Under the pieces are notes generated by a model that saw only the letters and a program-made list of their open reading frames with translations, searched no databases and was not told the DNA's origin. A program made the translations under genes and the position numbers. Below are positions 18,561-25,670 of a DNA stretch of 64,000 bases, in pieces. Each line of letters opens with the position of its first letter. The stretch's first letter is position 1. Origin of the DNA: JAIBCM01 sp041395165 (GTDB lineage: Bacteria > Verrucomicrobiota > Verrucomicrobiia > JADLBR01 > JAIBCM01); contig JAWLBA010000006.1 of NCBI GenBank assembly GCA_041395165.1, positions 31,961-95,960 on the forward strand, written 5' to 3'.

Positions 18561-19928
18561 TTATATTCCAATCTCTTTTTTAATAGGTTCTACTAAATTT
18601 TTTTCAAGTCGTGTTAATATGGTTTCTTCCGCACTTTCTATAAGTAGTCGAATCTTAGGTTCTGTGCCGGAGTAACGTAGAAGAATTCTTCCTTGAGAGC
18701 CAAGCTCTTTTTCTGCTTCTTGCAAAGCTTTTTGGACGCGAGGCATTTGTTCTAAAGGTTTTTTTTCTTTTACTTTGATGTTGATCAGTTTTTGTGGGAA
18801 GCGGGTAAGAATTTTTTTCAGATCGTGCAAAGATTTTCCACTTTCTTTTATTAGTCGCAAAATTTGTAGGGCGCTAATGATGCCATCACCCGTGGTAACA
18901 TAATCACGAAAAATGAGATGCCCGGAAGGTTCGCCGCCTAAGTTGCAATCGTTTTGAATCATTGCTTCGATGACGTAACGATCGCCCACAGCAGCTCGAA
19001 TGACTCGACCTCCGTGTTGAGCGAGGCATTGATCTAAGCCCAAATTGCTCATAACGGTGGTTACGAGCGTTTTGTTTTTTAACGCATTTTTTTGCAACAA
19101 ATCGATTGCAGCGATCGCTAAAATTTCGTCACCATCTAAAATTTCGCCTCTATCATCACAAAAAATAACGCGATCCGCATCACCATCATGAGAAATGCCG
19201 ACGTCGGCTTGAGTTTGTTTGACGTAATCTTGCAATTTTTCAGGGTAGGTGCTGCCACAATTTTCGTTGATATTAATGCCAGTAGGTTGAGCATTGAAAA
19301 CGTGGACTTTTGCGCCCAACGACTGAAGAATTTCAGGAGAGGTTTGGTAAGCGGCGCCGTGAGCGGCATCCAAGGCAATGGTTAATCCTTGTAGAGAAAA
19401 ACTTTTGGGTAAAGTTGATTGAGCAAACTTACAATAAAGGGAAGCGGCTTCTGGAATGGTATCAGTTTGCCCGAGGCTGACTGGATTTAAAGTTGAAGTA
19501 GGTTGAAGTGTTTCTTGTTCCAGTTTCAGTTCTAAAGAATCGTCCAACTTATAGCCGTCATGACGAAAAAATTTAATGCCATTATCTTCGTAGGAATTGT
19601 GTGAGGCAGTAATGGCAATTCCGCCGTCGGCTTTGAAATGAGGGATGAGATAAGCTACAGCAGAGGTGGGAACTACGCCGAGCAATCCGACTTTTGCTCC
19701 TAAAGAAGTTAAGCCTTTGACAAGAGATTGTTCGATTTGCAGCCCAGATTGTCGGGTGTCGCGACCGATAAGAATATGAGGCGATTGAAAGTTTCGGCGG
19801 AAAAGATGCGCAGTGGCACGGCCTAATTGGTAAATCAGTTCCTGCGTGAGCGGATATTGATCTGCCGGGCCGCGAATGCCGTCGGTGCCAAAAAATTGTC
19901 TATGGGGCGGGTGGGGCAGTGGTTTCAT
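18561..19928 (-). CDS. glmM: Phosphoglucosamine mutase
   Basis: 455 residues. Interconverts glucosamine-6-P and glucosamine-1-P for UDP-GlcNAc, hence peptidoglycan and LPS. FFGTDGIRG opens the protein; the phosphoserine loop is ITASHNSYEDNGIKFF with Ser109, where most GlmM have ASHNP or ASHNA. The magnesium loop is ISHDGDADRVIFCDDRG; the sugar loop is GGEPSGHLIFRDYVTTGDG; the C-terminal phosphate-binding loop is ILLRYSGTEPKIRLLIES. The start overlaps the end of the small CdaR-like gene by 29 nt. cdaA-cdaR-glmM is a conserved order in which the Cda proteins contact GlmM; the same order is preserved here. Confidence 0.94.
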   Translation of the reverse strand: MKPLPHPPHRQFFGTDGIRGPADQYPLTQELIYQLGRATAHLFRRNFQSPHILIGRDTRQSGLQIEQSLVKGLTSLGAKVGLLGVVPTSAVAYLIPHFKADGGIAITASHNSYEDNGIKFFRHDGYKLDDSLELKLEQETLQPTSTLNPVSLGQTDTIPEAASLYCKFAQSTLPKSFSLQGLTIALDAAHGAAYQTSPEILQSLGAKVHVFNAQPTGININENCGSTYPEKLQDYVKQTQADVGISHDGDADRVIFCDDRGEILDGDEILAIAAIDLLQKNALKNKTLVTTVMSNLGLDQCLAQHGGRVIRAAVGDRYVIEAMIQNDCNLGGEPSGHLIFRDYVTTGDGIISALQILRLIKESGKSLHDLKKILTRFPQKLINIKVKEKKPLEQMPRVQKALQEAEKELGSQGRILLRYSGTEPKIRLLIESAEETILTRLEKNLVEPIKKEIGI

Positions 19929-20070
19929 TGAGTTGTTGCAACGTGTAAAGTTGCCAGGCTTTTTGAAAAAAATTAGGTTCTAATTGTGATTTTAAAAACC
20001 ACCAGAAAGCGAAGGCAATTAAAATGCTTGTTAGCTTTGCTCGCCAATTAGAGAAAAAGGAAGCGTTCAT
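19900..20070 (-). CDS. 56-residue membrane protein, CdaR/YbbR remnant-like
   Basis: This small gene sits exactly where cdaR (ybbR) normally lies, between cdaA and glmM. Its ATG (20070-20068) overlaps the cdaA stop as ATGA. The 56-aa product is MNASFFSNWRAKLTSILIAF followed by the rest of one transmembrane helix (to about residue 26) and a short polar tail. The N-W-(R/x)-(A/L)-K-L-x-S-(I/L)-L-(I/L)-A opening resembles the membrane anchor of YbbR proteins, but no YbbR beta domains follow. Tight overlaps on both sides argue that it is translated. It may tether or regulate CdaA and GlmM; that is inferred from position only. Confidence 0.6.
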   Translation of the reverse strand: MNASFFSNWRAKLTSILIAFAFWWFLKSQLEPNFFQKAWQLYTLQQLNETTAPPAP

Positions 20071-20831
20071 ACATTTTTTCGTTCTAATAAAATATCTGTG
20101 ATGCGCTGTCGTAATTGATCGGGATTTAAAGGGCGTTCTAAATTGCCTTTGTGACAAATAGAAATGATGCCAGTTTCTTCCGAAACGACCACGACAATGG
20201 CATCACATTCCTCTGATAAACCGAGTGCGGCACGATGGCGCAAGCCCAAGCTACGATGTAACGATTCGCGTTGTGTAACAGGAAGAATACAAGCGGCTGC
20301 AACAACTTTATCGTTTTCAATCCAAATACAACCGTCGTGGAGGGGAGTTTTGGGATAAAAAAGTGTTTCAATTAATTCTTCGGTAGCAGCGGCATTTAAA
20401 AGTACTCCACTTTCTACAACACTTTGATTGGACATGGTGTGTTGGATGGCGATTAAAGCGCCCATGCGTTTTTCACTTAACGATTCAACTGAGCCAACAA
20501 TCGCTTCAATGGTGGCGGTGCGATTGCGATTTCGTGAAAAAAAGTTTCCGAGCGATAAGCCTGCTAATCCTTGTCGAATTTCTTGTTGTAATAAAACCAC
20601 GAGAAGAATAGGCAAAGAAGTCAGGAGAGTTTGAAAAAGCTGGTTGAGCACAACGAGATCTAGCCATTTGGCAAAAATCCAAAGGACACTAATTACCAGA
20701 GCTAATCCACCGAGGACAGAAGCGCTGCGGGTGCCATGAATGAGACGATAAATGCCGTAAAACATGAGCGAGAGGATGGCGATTTCCAGCCACCAGCGCC
20801 AATATTGAAGCATGAAGTTAATCCAATTCAT
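20067..20831 (-). CDS. cdaA: Diadenylate cyclase, membrane-bound CdaA type
   Basis: 254 residues. Makes c-di-AMP from two ATP. Hydrophobic segments occupy residues 15-85 (three helices), followed by the coiled linker and the DAC domain from about residue 105. Catalytic motifs are present: LHDGC at 164-168 (canonical D-G-A, here D-G-C) and SLGLRHRAALGLSEE with R-H-R at 198-200. LLNAAATEELIETLF and SEETGIISICHKGNL are family-typical. The gene overlaps folP upstream by 14 nt and the small CdaR-like gene downstream by 3 nt, indicating translational coupling. The Ala-to-Cys change beside the catalytic Asp is conservative, and I expect activity. Confidence 0.92.
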   Translation of the reverse strand: MNWINFMLQYWRWWLEIAILSLMFYGIYRLIHGTRSASVLGGLALVISVLWIFAKWLDLVVLNQLFQTLLTSLPILLVVLLQQEIRQGLAGLSLGNFFSRNRNRTATIEAIVGSVESLSEKRMGALIAIQHTMSNQSVVESGVLLNAAATEELIETLFYPKTPLHDGCIWIENDKVVAAACILPVTQRESLHRSLGLRHRAALGLSEECDAIVVVVSEETGIISICHKGNLERPLNPDQLRQRITDILLERKNV

Positions 20832-21663
20832 GGGGTATCGATTTTAAAGCTTTGAGCATTTTAACAATTTGTCGTGTGGGTGCAACCTCATGTGTGCGAA
20901 TTATGCAGGCGCCTTGCCATAAAGCGAGCGTTTCCATCGCTAAAGTGGCGCCTAATCGATCTTGAGGGAGAGTTTCTGTGATTTTACCAACGAACGATTT
21001 TCGAGAAATGCCCACCATGAGTGGACGGTTAAAGCGACGAAAACATTCAAGATTTAAAAACAAAGCGCGATTGTGTTCCCAGGTTTTTCCAAAGCCAAAA
21101 CCAGGATCGATCACCACGTGTTCCAGAGCAATTCCTGCTGTTTTGAGATGTTGCAGTTGGGCTTCAAAGAAGTTTGAAATATCTTCGACCACATGGTGAT
21201 AAGTCGGAGCCTGTTGCATGGTTGCCGGGGTGCCTTGACTGTGCATGAGAATGTAACCACATTTTTTTTCCGCAATGAGAGTGATCATAGCAGGATTTTT
21301 TGCGTTGCTCACATCGTTAATGATGGCGGCTCCTTCCTCCAAACAGATGCGAGCCACTTCAGGTTTGGTGGTGTCAATGGAAATGGGAGTGGTTGTGCGT
21401 TGAGCCAGAAGTTTTAGCACAGGCAAAATTCGTTTGAGCTCTTCTTCTTGCGAAATGGGTTGAGAGCCGGGCCGAGTGGATTCGCCGCCGATATCAAGGA
21501 TGTCAGCGCTTTGTTGGATCAAAGTTTCTGCGTGTTGAAGAGCCATTTCAGGATTAAGAAATTGGCCTCCGTCAGAAAAGGAGTCGGGCGTGACGTTCAA
21601 GATTCCCATAATCAGAGAATTTTGAGAAAGATTCCATTCGCCGTTTTTATGTTTCCATTTCAT
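20818..21663 (-). CDS. folP: Dihydropteroate synthase
   Basis: 281 residues. Condenses p-aminobenzoate with the pterin diphosphate in folate synthesis; the sulfonamide target. Signatures: LIMGILNVTPDSFSDGGQFL (pterin site 1), ADILDIGGESTRPGS (site 2), IINDVSNAKN, VVIDPGFGFGKTWEHN, and ACIIRTHEV near the end. First gene of the minus-strand operon folP-cdaA-cdaR-like-glmM-tal-hisI, with overlapping or closely spaced genes throughout. folP next to glmM is a frequent bacterial arrangement. Confidence 0.94.
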   Translation of the reverse strand: MKWKHKNGEWNLSQNSLIMGILNVTPDSFSDGGQFLNPEMALQHAETLIQQSADILDIGGESTRPGSQPISQEEELKRILPVLKLLAQRTTTPISIDTTKPEVARICLEEGAAIINDVSNAKNPAMITLIAEKKCGYILMHSQGTPATMQQAPTYHHVVEDISNFFEAQLQHLKTAGIALEHVVIDPGFGFGKTWEHNRALFLNLECFRRFNRPLMVGISRKSFVGKITETLPQDRLGATLAMETLALWQGACIIRTHEVAPTRQIVKMLKALKSIPHELD

Positions 21664-21709
21664 TTTTATTTCAAACGTATCATGCTATGATTAACTTATT
21701 AGAAAAAGT

Positions 21710-22831
21710 GTGAAACGGAATTTATTTTTAGCTGCGATTGGTTGGGGTTGGCATTTTTTTTGTTTTTTTTCTCAAGCGCTCAATGCTGAAGTCGATTTGG
21801 TCCAGGTGATCCACTCTGAGGTATTGCAAGGAACTGTTGTTCAGCGGCCCATTGTGGAAGCAATGGTTAGTGAAGGATTTCATCAACTTACGGGTGAAAC
21901 CAATTTAGGAAAAGCTTTGTCGCGATGGATCAAACCGAGTGATGTGGTGGGGATTAAAATTTCTACCGCAGGGGGAAAAGTTTTGGCTACCAAGCCAGTT
22001 TTGGTAGATGTTTTGATCGAGGGGTTAAAAGCGGCTGGTGTAAAAGGCGAAAATATTGTGGTGTGGGACAAGTTTGCCGAGGAAATGCGAGCCGCTGGCT
22101 ATTCTTTAGGGCGTCGTCGTGATGGAGTCGTGTTTACGGCAGTGATTCCATTGACGGGCTTTGATTCCAGTGTGTTTATAACCCAGCCGGAGGTGGGCGA
22201 GTTGATTTGGGGCGATTTTGAATTTCAAGAGGTTAAACCATCTTCAAGGCCACACAACAAAGCGGCACAGAAAAAAAATTTAGATGAGGGTTTAAATTTT
22301 GAGTTAGCGAGCGCGTTGACTAAGCAGGAAAGTTTTCGTTCTTATGTCGCGAAATTGGTGACGCAGCGTTTGACAAAGATCATTCATGTGCCGGTTTTAT
22401 CCAATAGCGAAGCGGTTGGCTTACAGGGTAGTTTTGCGGATTTGGTATTGGGTTCGGTGGATAACACGCGACGATTTCAGTTTGAACCTTTTTGGGGTGA
22501 TCCCGCTTTAGCCGAAATTTATGCGAAAACGTCTTTGCAAACAAAAACAGTGTTGCATGTGATGGATGGCTTATGGTGTCAGTATGGAGGTGGCCCGGAT
22601 TATGTACCGCATTATTGTCGAAAGATGAATTCGCTTTTTATGAGTGAAGATCCTGTTGCTTTGGATAGTTATGCTTTGAGTTTAGTAGAGTCCTGGCGCA
22701 TCGCCGCACGATTGCCTTTGACTCGAATTCGTTATCTTAACACAGCTCAAGCTTTAAGTTTGGGCAGTTTATTTAATAATAAAAAAGTTACCATTAAAAA
22801 GATTGTGATGGCAACTTCGATTGCAGAATAA
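21710..22831 (+). CDS. DUF362 domain protein, exported
   Basis: 373 residues with a GTG start at 21710 (46 nt from divergent folP). An N-terminal hydrophobic segment (LFLAAIGWGWHFFCFF to QALNA) looks like a signal peptide. The rest matches the DUF362 pattern: ALSRWIKPSDVVGIKISTAG, KPVLVDVLIEGLKAAGVKGENIVVWDK, THXP-like IIHVPVLSNSEAVGLQGSFADLVLGSVDN, HVMDGLWCQYGGGP, and SEDPVALDSYAL near the end. DUF362 proteins are often linked with iron-sulfur proteins, but no CxxCxxC cluster is visible here. Function unknown. Confidence 0.75.
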   Translation: MKRNLFLAAIGWGWHFFCFFSQALNAEVDLVQVIHSEVLQGTVVQRPIVEAMVSEGFHQLTGETNLGKALSRWIKPSDVVGIKISTAGGKVLATKPVLVDVLIEGLKAAGVKGENIVVWDKFAEEMRAAGYSLGRRRDGVVFTAVIPLTGFDSSVFITQPEVGELIWGDFEFQEVKPSSRPHNKAAQKKNLDEGLNFELASALTKQESFRSYVAKLVTQRLTKIIHVPVLSNSEAVGLQGSFADLVLGSVDNTRRFQFEPFWGDPALAEIYAKTSLQTKTVLHVMDGLWCQYGGGPDYVPHYCRKMNSLFMSEDPVALDSYALSLVESWRIAARLPLTRIRYLNTAQALSLGSLFNNKKVTIKKIVMATSIAE

Positions 22832-22833
22832 AA

Positions 22834-23433
22834 TTATTTATCAGTTAAAATACTATTGCTGCTGCTACCATTATTTTTGGAGCTTTTTGTGTTGCTACCG
22901 CCAAGACGTGTAAAGATGTTGTTGAAGTTAGGCGTTTCTCGATCACCTTTGGTGGTGAGTTTTCCATTCACGCTAGCTCCTTCTTCGATTTCAATGGTGG
23001 AGGCTTGAATGTCGCCGTGGATGATAGCATTGGATTGAATGTGAGCTTTTCCAGTGACAACAATGTTGCCCTGCACTTTACCAGAAACGATAGCAGAAGA
23101 GGCATTGATGTTGCCTTTGATGATCGCACGATCGCCAATGGTTAACGCGCCATCGGAGTCGAGTGTGCCTTCGAAACGGCCGTTAAATTCGAGTTCGCCG
23201 GTAAAAGCAAGTTCACCTTTTAGTTCGACGTCTTCAGTGATGATGGGCGATTGAGAACCGCCAATGGAGGAGTAAGTTTCAGTAGGTGTCACAGAGGTTG
23301 GAGTGTTATAATTTTTATGATTAGAGGTTGAAGTTACAGGGGTTTCTTCAGGAATTGTGGTTGACGGAGATTCCGATGAAAAACGTCCTGCAACCAAATT
23401 GCCGAGTCCAAAACTTTTTGAATCGAAGGCCAT
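22834..23433 (-). CDS. Bactofilin family cytoskeletal protein
   Basis: 199 residues. A low-complexity Ser/Thr/Pro N-terminal tail (about 1-65) precedes the bactofilin beta-helix (66-165). That core has the repeated strand pattern G-x-(L/I)-x-F-x-G-x-(L/F)-x-G (GELAFTGELEFNGRFEGTLD, IIKGNINASSAIVSGKVQGN, IIHGDIQASTIEIEEGASVNG), followed by a polar tail. Bactofilins polymerise without nucleotide and organise wall or polar structures. Convergent with the DUF362 gene, 2 nt apart, and divergent from the SDR gene. Confidence 0.92.
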   Translation of the reverse strand: MAFDSKSFGLGNLVAGRFSSESPSTTIPEETPVTSTSNHKNYNTPTSVTPTETYSSIGGSQSPIITEDVELKGELAFTGELEFNGRFEGTLDSDGALTIGDRAIIKGNINASSAIVSGKVQGNIVVTGKAHIQSNAIIHGDIQASTIEIEEGASVNGKLTTKGDRETPNFNNIFTRLGGSNTKSSKNNGSSSNSILTDK

Positions 23434-23486
23434 AATTTTATTATTATGCGTGATTTGTCTGAGGATGTCCAGCTTTTTTCAATTTT

Positions 23487-23521
23487 GAGTTGCGAGCTAT
23501 TAGCTAATAAGCTAACAACTC
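23487..23521. other. Intergenic hairpin upstream of SDR gene
   Basis: GAGTTG (23487-23492) pairs with CAACTC (23516-23521). Inside is a perfect TTAGCT-AATA-AGCTAA hairpin (23500-23515), with a 7-nt bulge on the left side. The region lies between the divergent bactofilin and SDR starts. It also argues that the SDR frame upstream of about 23560 is not coding, although it stays open. Confidence 0.4.
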
Positions 23522-23571
23522 GACAAGAATTTCGCTTGCGACCTATTTTCTCCTCATTAAGTTTGGAGTTT

Positions 23572-24390
23572 GTGCAGGAGGGTAAAATTTTAATCACCGG
23601 ATGTTCCAGTGGCATTGGTCGAGCTACGGCAATTTTTTTGGCGCGACAAGGGATGTCTGTGTTAGCTACTGCGCGACGTTTAGAATCGCTCGAAGGATTA
23701 AAAAATTATTCTAACATAACTTTGGCTCAATTGGACGTGACTTCGGAAGAGCAATGTGAACAAGTGGTGCAGAAGGCGGGAGTGATTACGGGATTAGTCA
23801 ATAATGCGGGTTACGGTATGATGGGGCCTTCGGAGGAGGTGGCGAGACGCGGTTTAAGAGATCAGTTTGAAACGAATTTCTTTGGCTTGGCTCGACTGTG
23901 CGCTTTGGTGTTACCACAGATGCGGGAACGCGGCCGAGGAGCGATTGTGAATGTGGGCTCGATCATGGGTAAATTAACCGCTCCCATGTGTGGCGCTTAT
24001 TGCGCGTCGAAATATGCCTTGGAAGCTTTTTCTGACACGTTGCGTATTGAGTTGGCGCCGTTTGGGGTGAAAGTGGTTTTAATTGAGCCGGGGCCCATTG
24101 ATACAAAATTTAAAGCGAATGTTGAGTTGAAAGCGGTGGAAGCGTTACAAGACGAGAAATCGCCTTATTTTGATATGGCGCGAAAAGCTTTGCGATTTTA
24201 TCAGCATCAAGGCTGGCCAGGCGCTTCGCCCGATCGCGTGGCGCGCACGATTGCGAAAGTTTTGACTCGACCCAAGCCACGACCACGCTACGTGGTGACG
24301 AATCGAGGACGCATGGCCATTTTATTTCATCAGATGGTGCCAGATCGAATTTGGGATTTTCTTATTTCAAAATCGTTCGGATTGCGATAA
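23572..24390 (+). CDS. Classical short-chain dehydrogenase/reductase
   Basis: About 272 residues from the GTG at 23572, chosen because the Rossmann strand starts there (MQEGKILITGCSSGIG, cofactor motif TGxxxGIG). The frame is open back to an ATG at 23446, but that stretch is unlike any SDR and contains a hairpin. LVNNAGYGMMGP, NVGSIMG and the catalytic YCASKYALEAFSDTLRIEL (Y-x-x-x-K) are classical. A loop with EPGPIDTKF follows. Substrate unknown. The next gene begins 12 nt downstream. Confidence 0.85.
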   Translation: MQEGKILITGCSSGIGRATAIFLARQGMSVLATARRLESLEGLKNYSNITLAQLDVTSEEQCEQVVQKAGVITGLVNNAGYGMMGPSEEVARRGLRDQFETNFFGLARLCALVLPQMRERGRGAIVNVGSIMGKLTAPMCGAYCASKYALEAFSDTLRIELAPFGVKVVLIEPGPIDTKFKANVELKAVEALQDEKSPYFDMARKALRFYQHQGWPGASPDRVARTIAKVLTRPKPRPRYVVTNRGRMAILFHQMVPDRIWDFLISKSFGLR

Positions 24391-24402
24391 GGCAATAGTG
24401 AT

Positions 24403-25143
24403 ATGACGCGTGTGATTCCATTTCCGGTGGCCTTAGTTTTGATTATTTATCTCGCTATTCTTTCTTTCAAAGAATTTTTTATTTTAAAAGAATCGCTTGC
24501 GCCACAGCGCACGATTACTGTGCAAGGGCGTGGGGAAGTGTCTGCTGCGCCCGATGCGGCTGTGTTGCTTTTAACTGTAGTCTCAGAAGATGCAGAAGCG
24601 GCTAAAACGCAACAAAGCAATAGTGAAAAGGCGAATGCTGTTTACGCGATGCTAACGGGCCTTGGTATTGAAAAAAAAGCGGTGCAAACAACGCAATATA
24701 ATCTGGAACCGGTTTATAGTTACATCGAAAATCGGCCACCGGATCTTACGGGATTTCGTTTATCGCAAACCATTTCGGTAAAAGTTAAAGATTTTGATAA
24801 GATGGGCCCGATTTTGGCAGAGGCAGTGAAATTGGGAGTGAATCGAACCGATGGACCTTTTTTTGAAATTAGTGATCCAGAACTTTATCGGGAACAAGCG
24901 CGCAAGGAAGCTTTTGCTCAGGCTAAAACCAAAGCATTAAGCCAAAGCGAGGCTGCAGGAGTGAAATTAGGTTCATTAGTGAGTTTTCAAGAGCTGGGTA
25001 ATAACGGTTCTCTACCGCCCATGGTGCGTTCTTTAGGTATGGCACGAGCCGGGTTGGATGAAAGTAAAATGACGCCTCCCAATATCGAAGCAGGGAGTCA
25101 AGATTTGAGCGTTATCGTTGACGTCGTCTATGAGATTCGATAA
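24403..25143 (+). CDS. SIMPL domain (DUF541) protein, membrane-anchored
   Basis: 246 residues. One N-terminal hydrophobic segment (VALVLIIYLAILSF) is a signal anchor or uncleaved signal. The SIMPL/DUF541 domain follows: RTITVQGRGEVSAAPDAAVL, ALTGLGI-like LTGLGIEKKAVQTTQYNL, FRLSQTISVKVKDFDKMG, and the late motif ARKEAFAQAKTKALSQSEAAGVKLG. The family is periplasmic and linked with stress or oxidative-stress phenotypes, without a known reaction. It is 12 nt downstream of the SDR gene, probably the same transcript. Confidence 0.87.
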   Translation: MTRVIPFPVALVLIIYLAILSFKEFFILKESLAPQRTITVQGRGEVSAAPDAAVLLLTVVSEDAEAAKTQQSNSEKANAVYAMLTGLGIEKKAVQTTQYNLEPVYSYIENRPPDLTGFRLSQTISVKVKDFDKMGPILAEAVKLGVNRTDGPFFEISDPELYREQARKEAFAQAKTKALSQSEAAGVKLGSLVSFQELGNNGSLPPMVRSLGMARAGLDESKMTPPNIEAGSQDLSVIVDVVYEIR

Positions 25144-25171
25144 AGGCTTATGCATCCGATAAGCAAGCCTT
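25143..25171 (+). other. Small hairpin between SIMPL and Dabb genes
   Basis: AAGGCTT (25143-25149) pairs with AAGCCTT (25165-25171); an alternative inner stem GCTTAT/ATAAGC is also possible. No T run follows, so a terminator is unlikely. A 13-nt word inside it, GCATCCGATAAGC, recurs at 59634-59646 upstream of rpsO. Confidence 0.3.
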
Positions 25172-25179
25172 AGAGATTT

Positions 25180-25497
25180 ATGGTTCATCATTGCGTCTAT
25201 TTTAAATTGAAACCCTCTGTCACACCAGAGCAGTTGGAAACTATTTTAATCGAAACTCGCATCAGCCTGCTTAAAATTCCAGAAGTGATGAATTTAAAGA
25301 CAGGAAAAAATGTAAAACCCAAGTCGGAATGGCAATTTTTCTTGGCATTTGATTGTGAATCTATGGCGAAACTAGAAATTTATCGCGAACATCCTATCCA
25401 CATCAAATTTGTCAAAACCATCATCGAACCCTTCACTGAAGAGCGTTATGCGGAAGATTTCGAAATGGAACCTGGCAAAGATGTGCGCTATAGTTAG
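25180..25497 (+). CDS. Dabb family protein (stress-responsive alpha/beta barrel)
   Basis: 105 residues. Starts MVHHCVYFKLKPSVTPEQLE, the usual (H/x)-H-x-V-x-F-K-(L/W)-x-(P/D) opening of the Dabb family. It continues with LLKIPEVMNLKTGKNV and the closing HPIHIKFVKTIIEPF, the H-P-x-H-x-x-(F/Y) motif. These are small ferredoxin-like dimers with varied or unknown roles. No cofactor site is identifiable. Short spacing (36 nt) after the SIMPL gene. Confidence 0.85.
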   Translation: MVHHCVYFKLKPSVTPEQLETILIETRISLLKIPEVMNLKTGKNVKPKSEWQFFLAFDCESMAKLEIYREHPIHIKFVKTIIEPFTEERYAEDFEMEPGKDVRYS

Positions 25498-25610
25498 TTA
25501 AAAGTGACAAGTAACTAGCAATAGGTGATTTGTTATTTTTATATATCTGATCTGTTACGATAAGTTTTCAACCTATAACCTCTTGTTAGTTTATTTACCC
25601 ATGAAACCAT

Positions 25611-25639
25611 TTGACAAGGGTAGGTATTGGGGTTTTATT
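25611..25639 (+). promoter_or_regulatory. Promoter of giant coiled-coil gene 1 (shared element, copy 1)
   Basis: GAAACCATTTGACA with -35 TTGACA (25611-25616), a 17-nt spacer and -10-like TTTATT (25634-25639). The same block occurs before the second gene and, slightly changed, before the third. The start ATG is 31 nt after the -10 element, with AAGGAAA (25653-25659) as ribosome site. Confidence 0.65.
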
Positions 25640-25670
25640 ATTTTTTTAAATTAAGGAAAAATATAGCTAA

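Noticed and set aside
23446..23571. N-terminal extension of the SDR gene from ATG 23446
   Set aside because: The extension precedes the Rossmann strand, contains a strong hairpin and resembles no SDR N-terminus.
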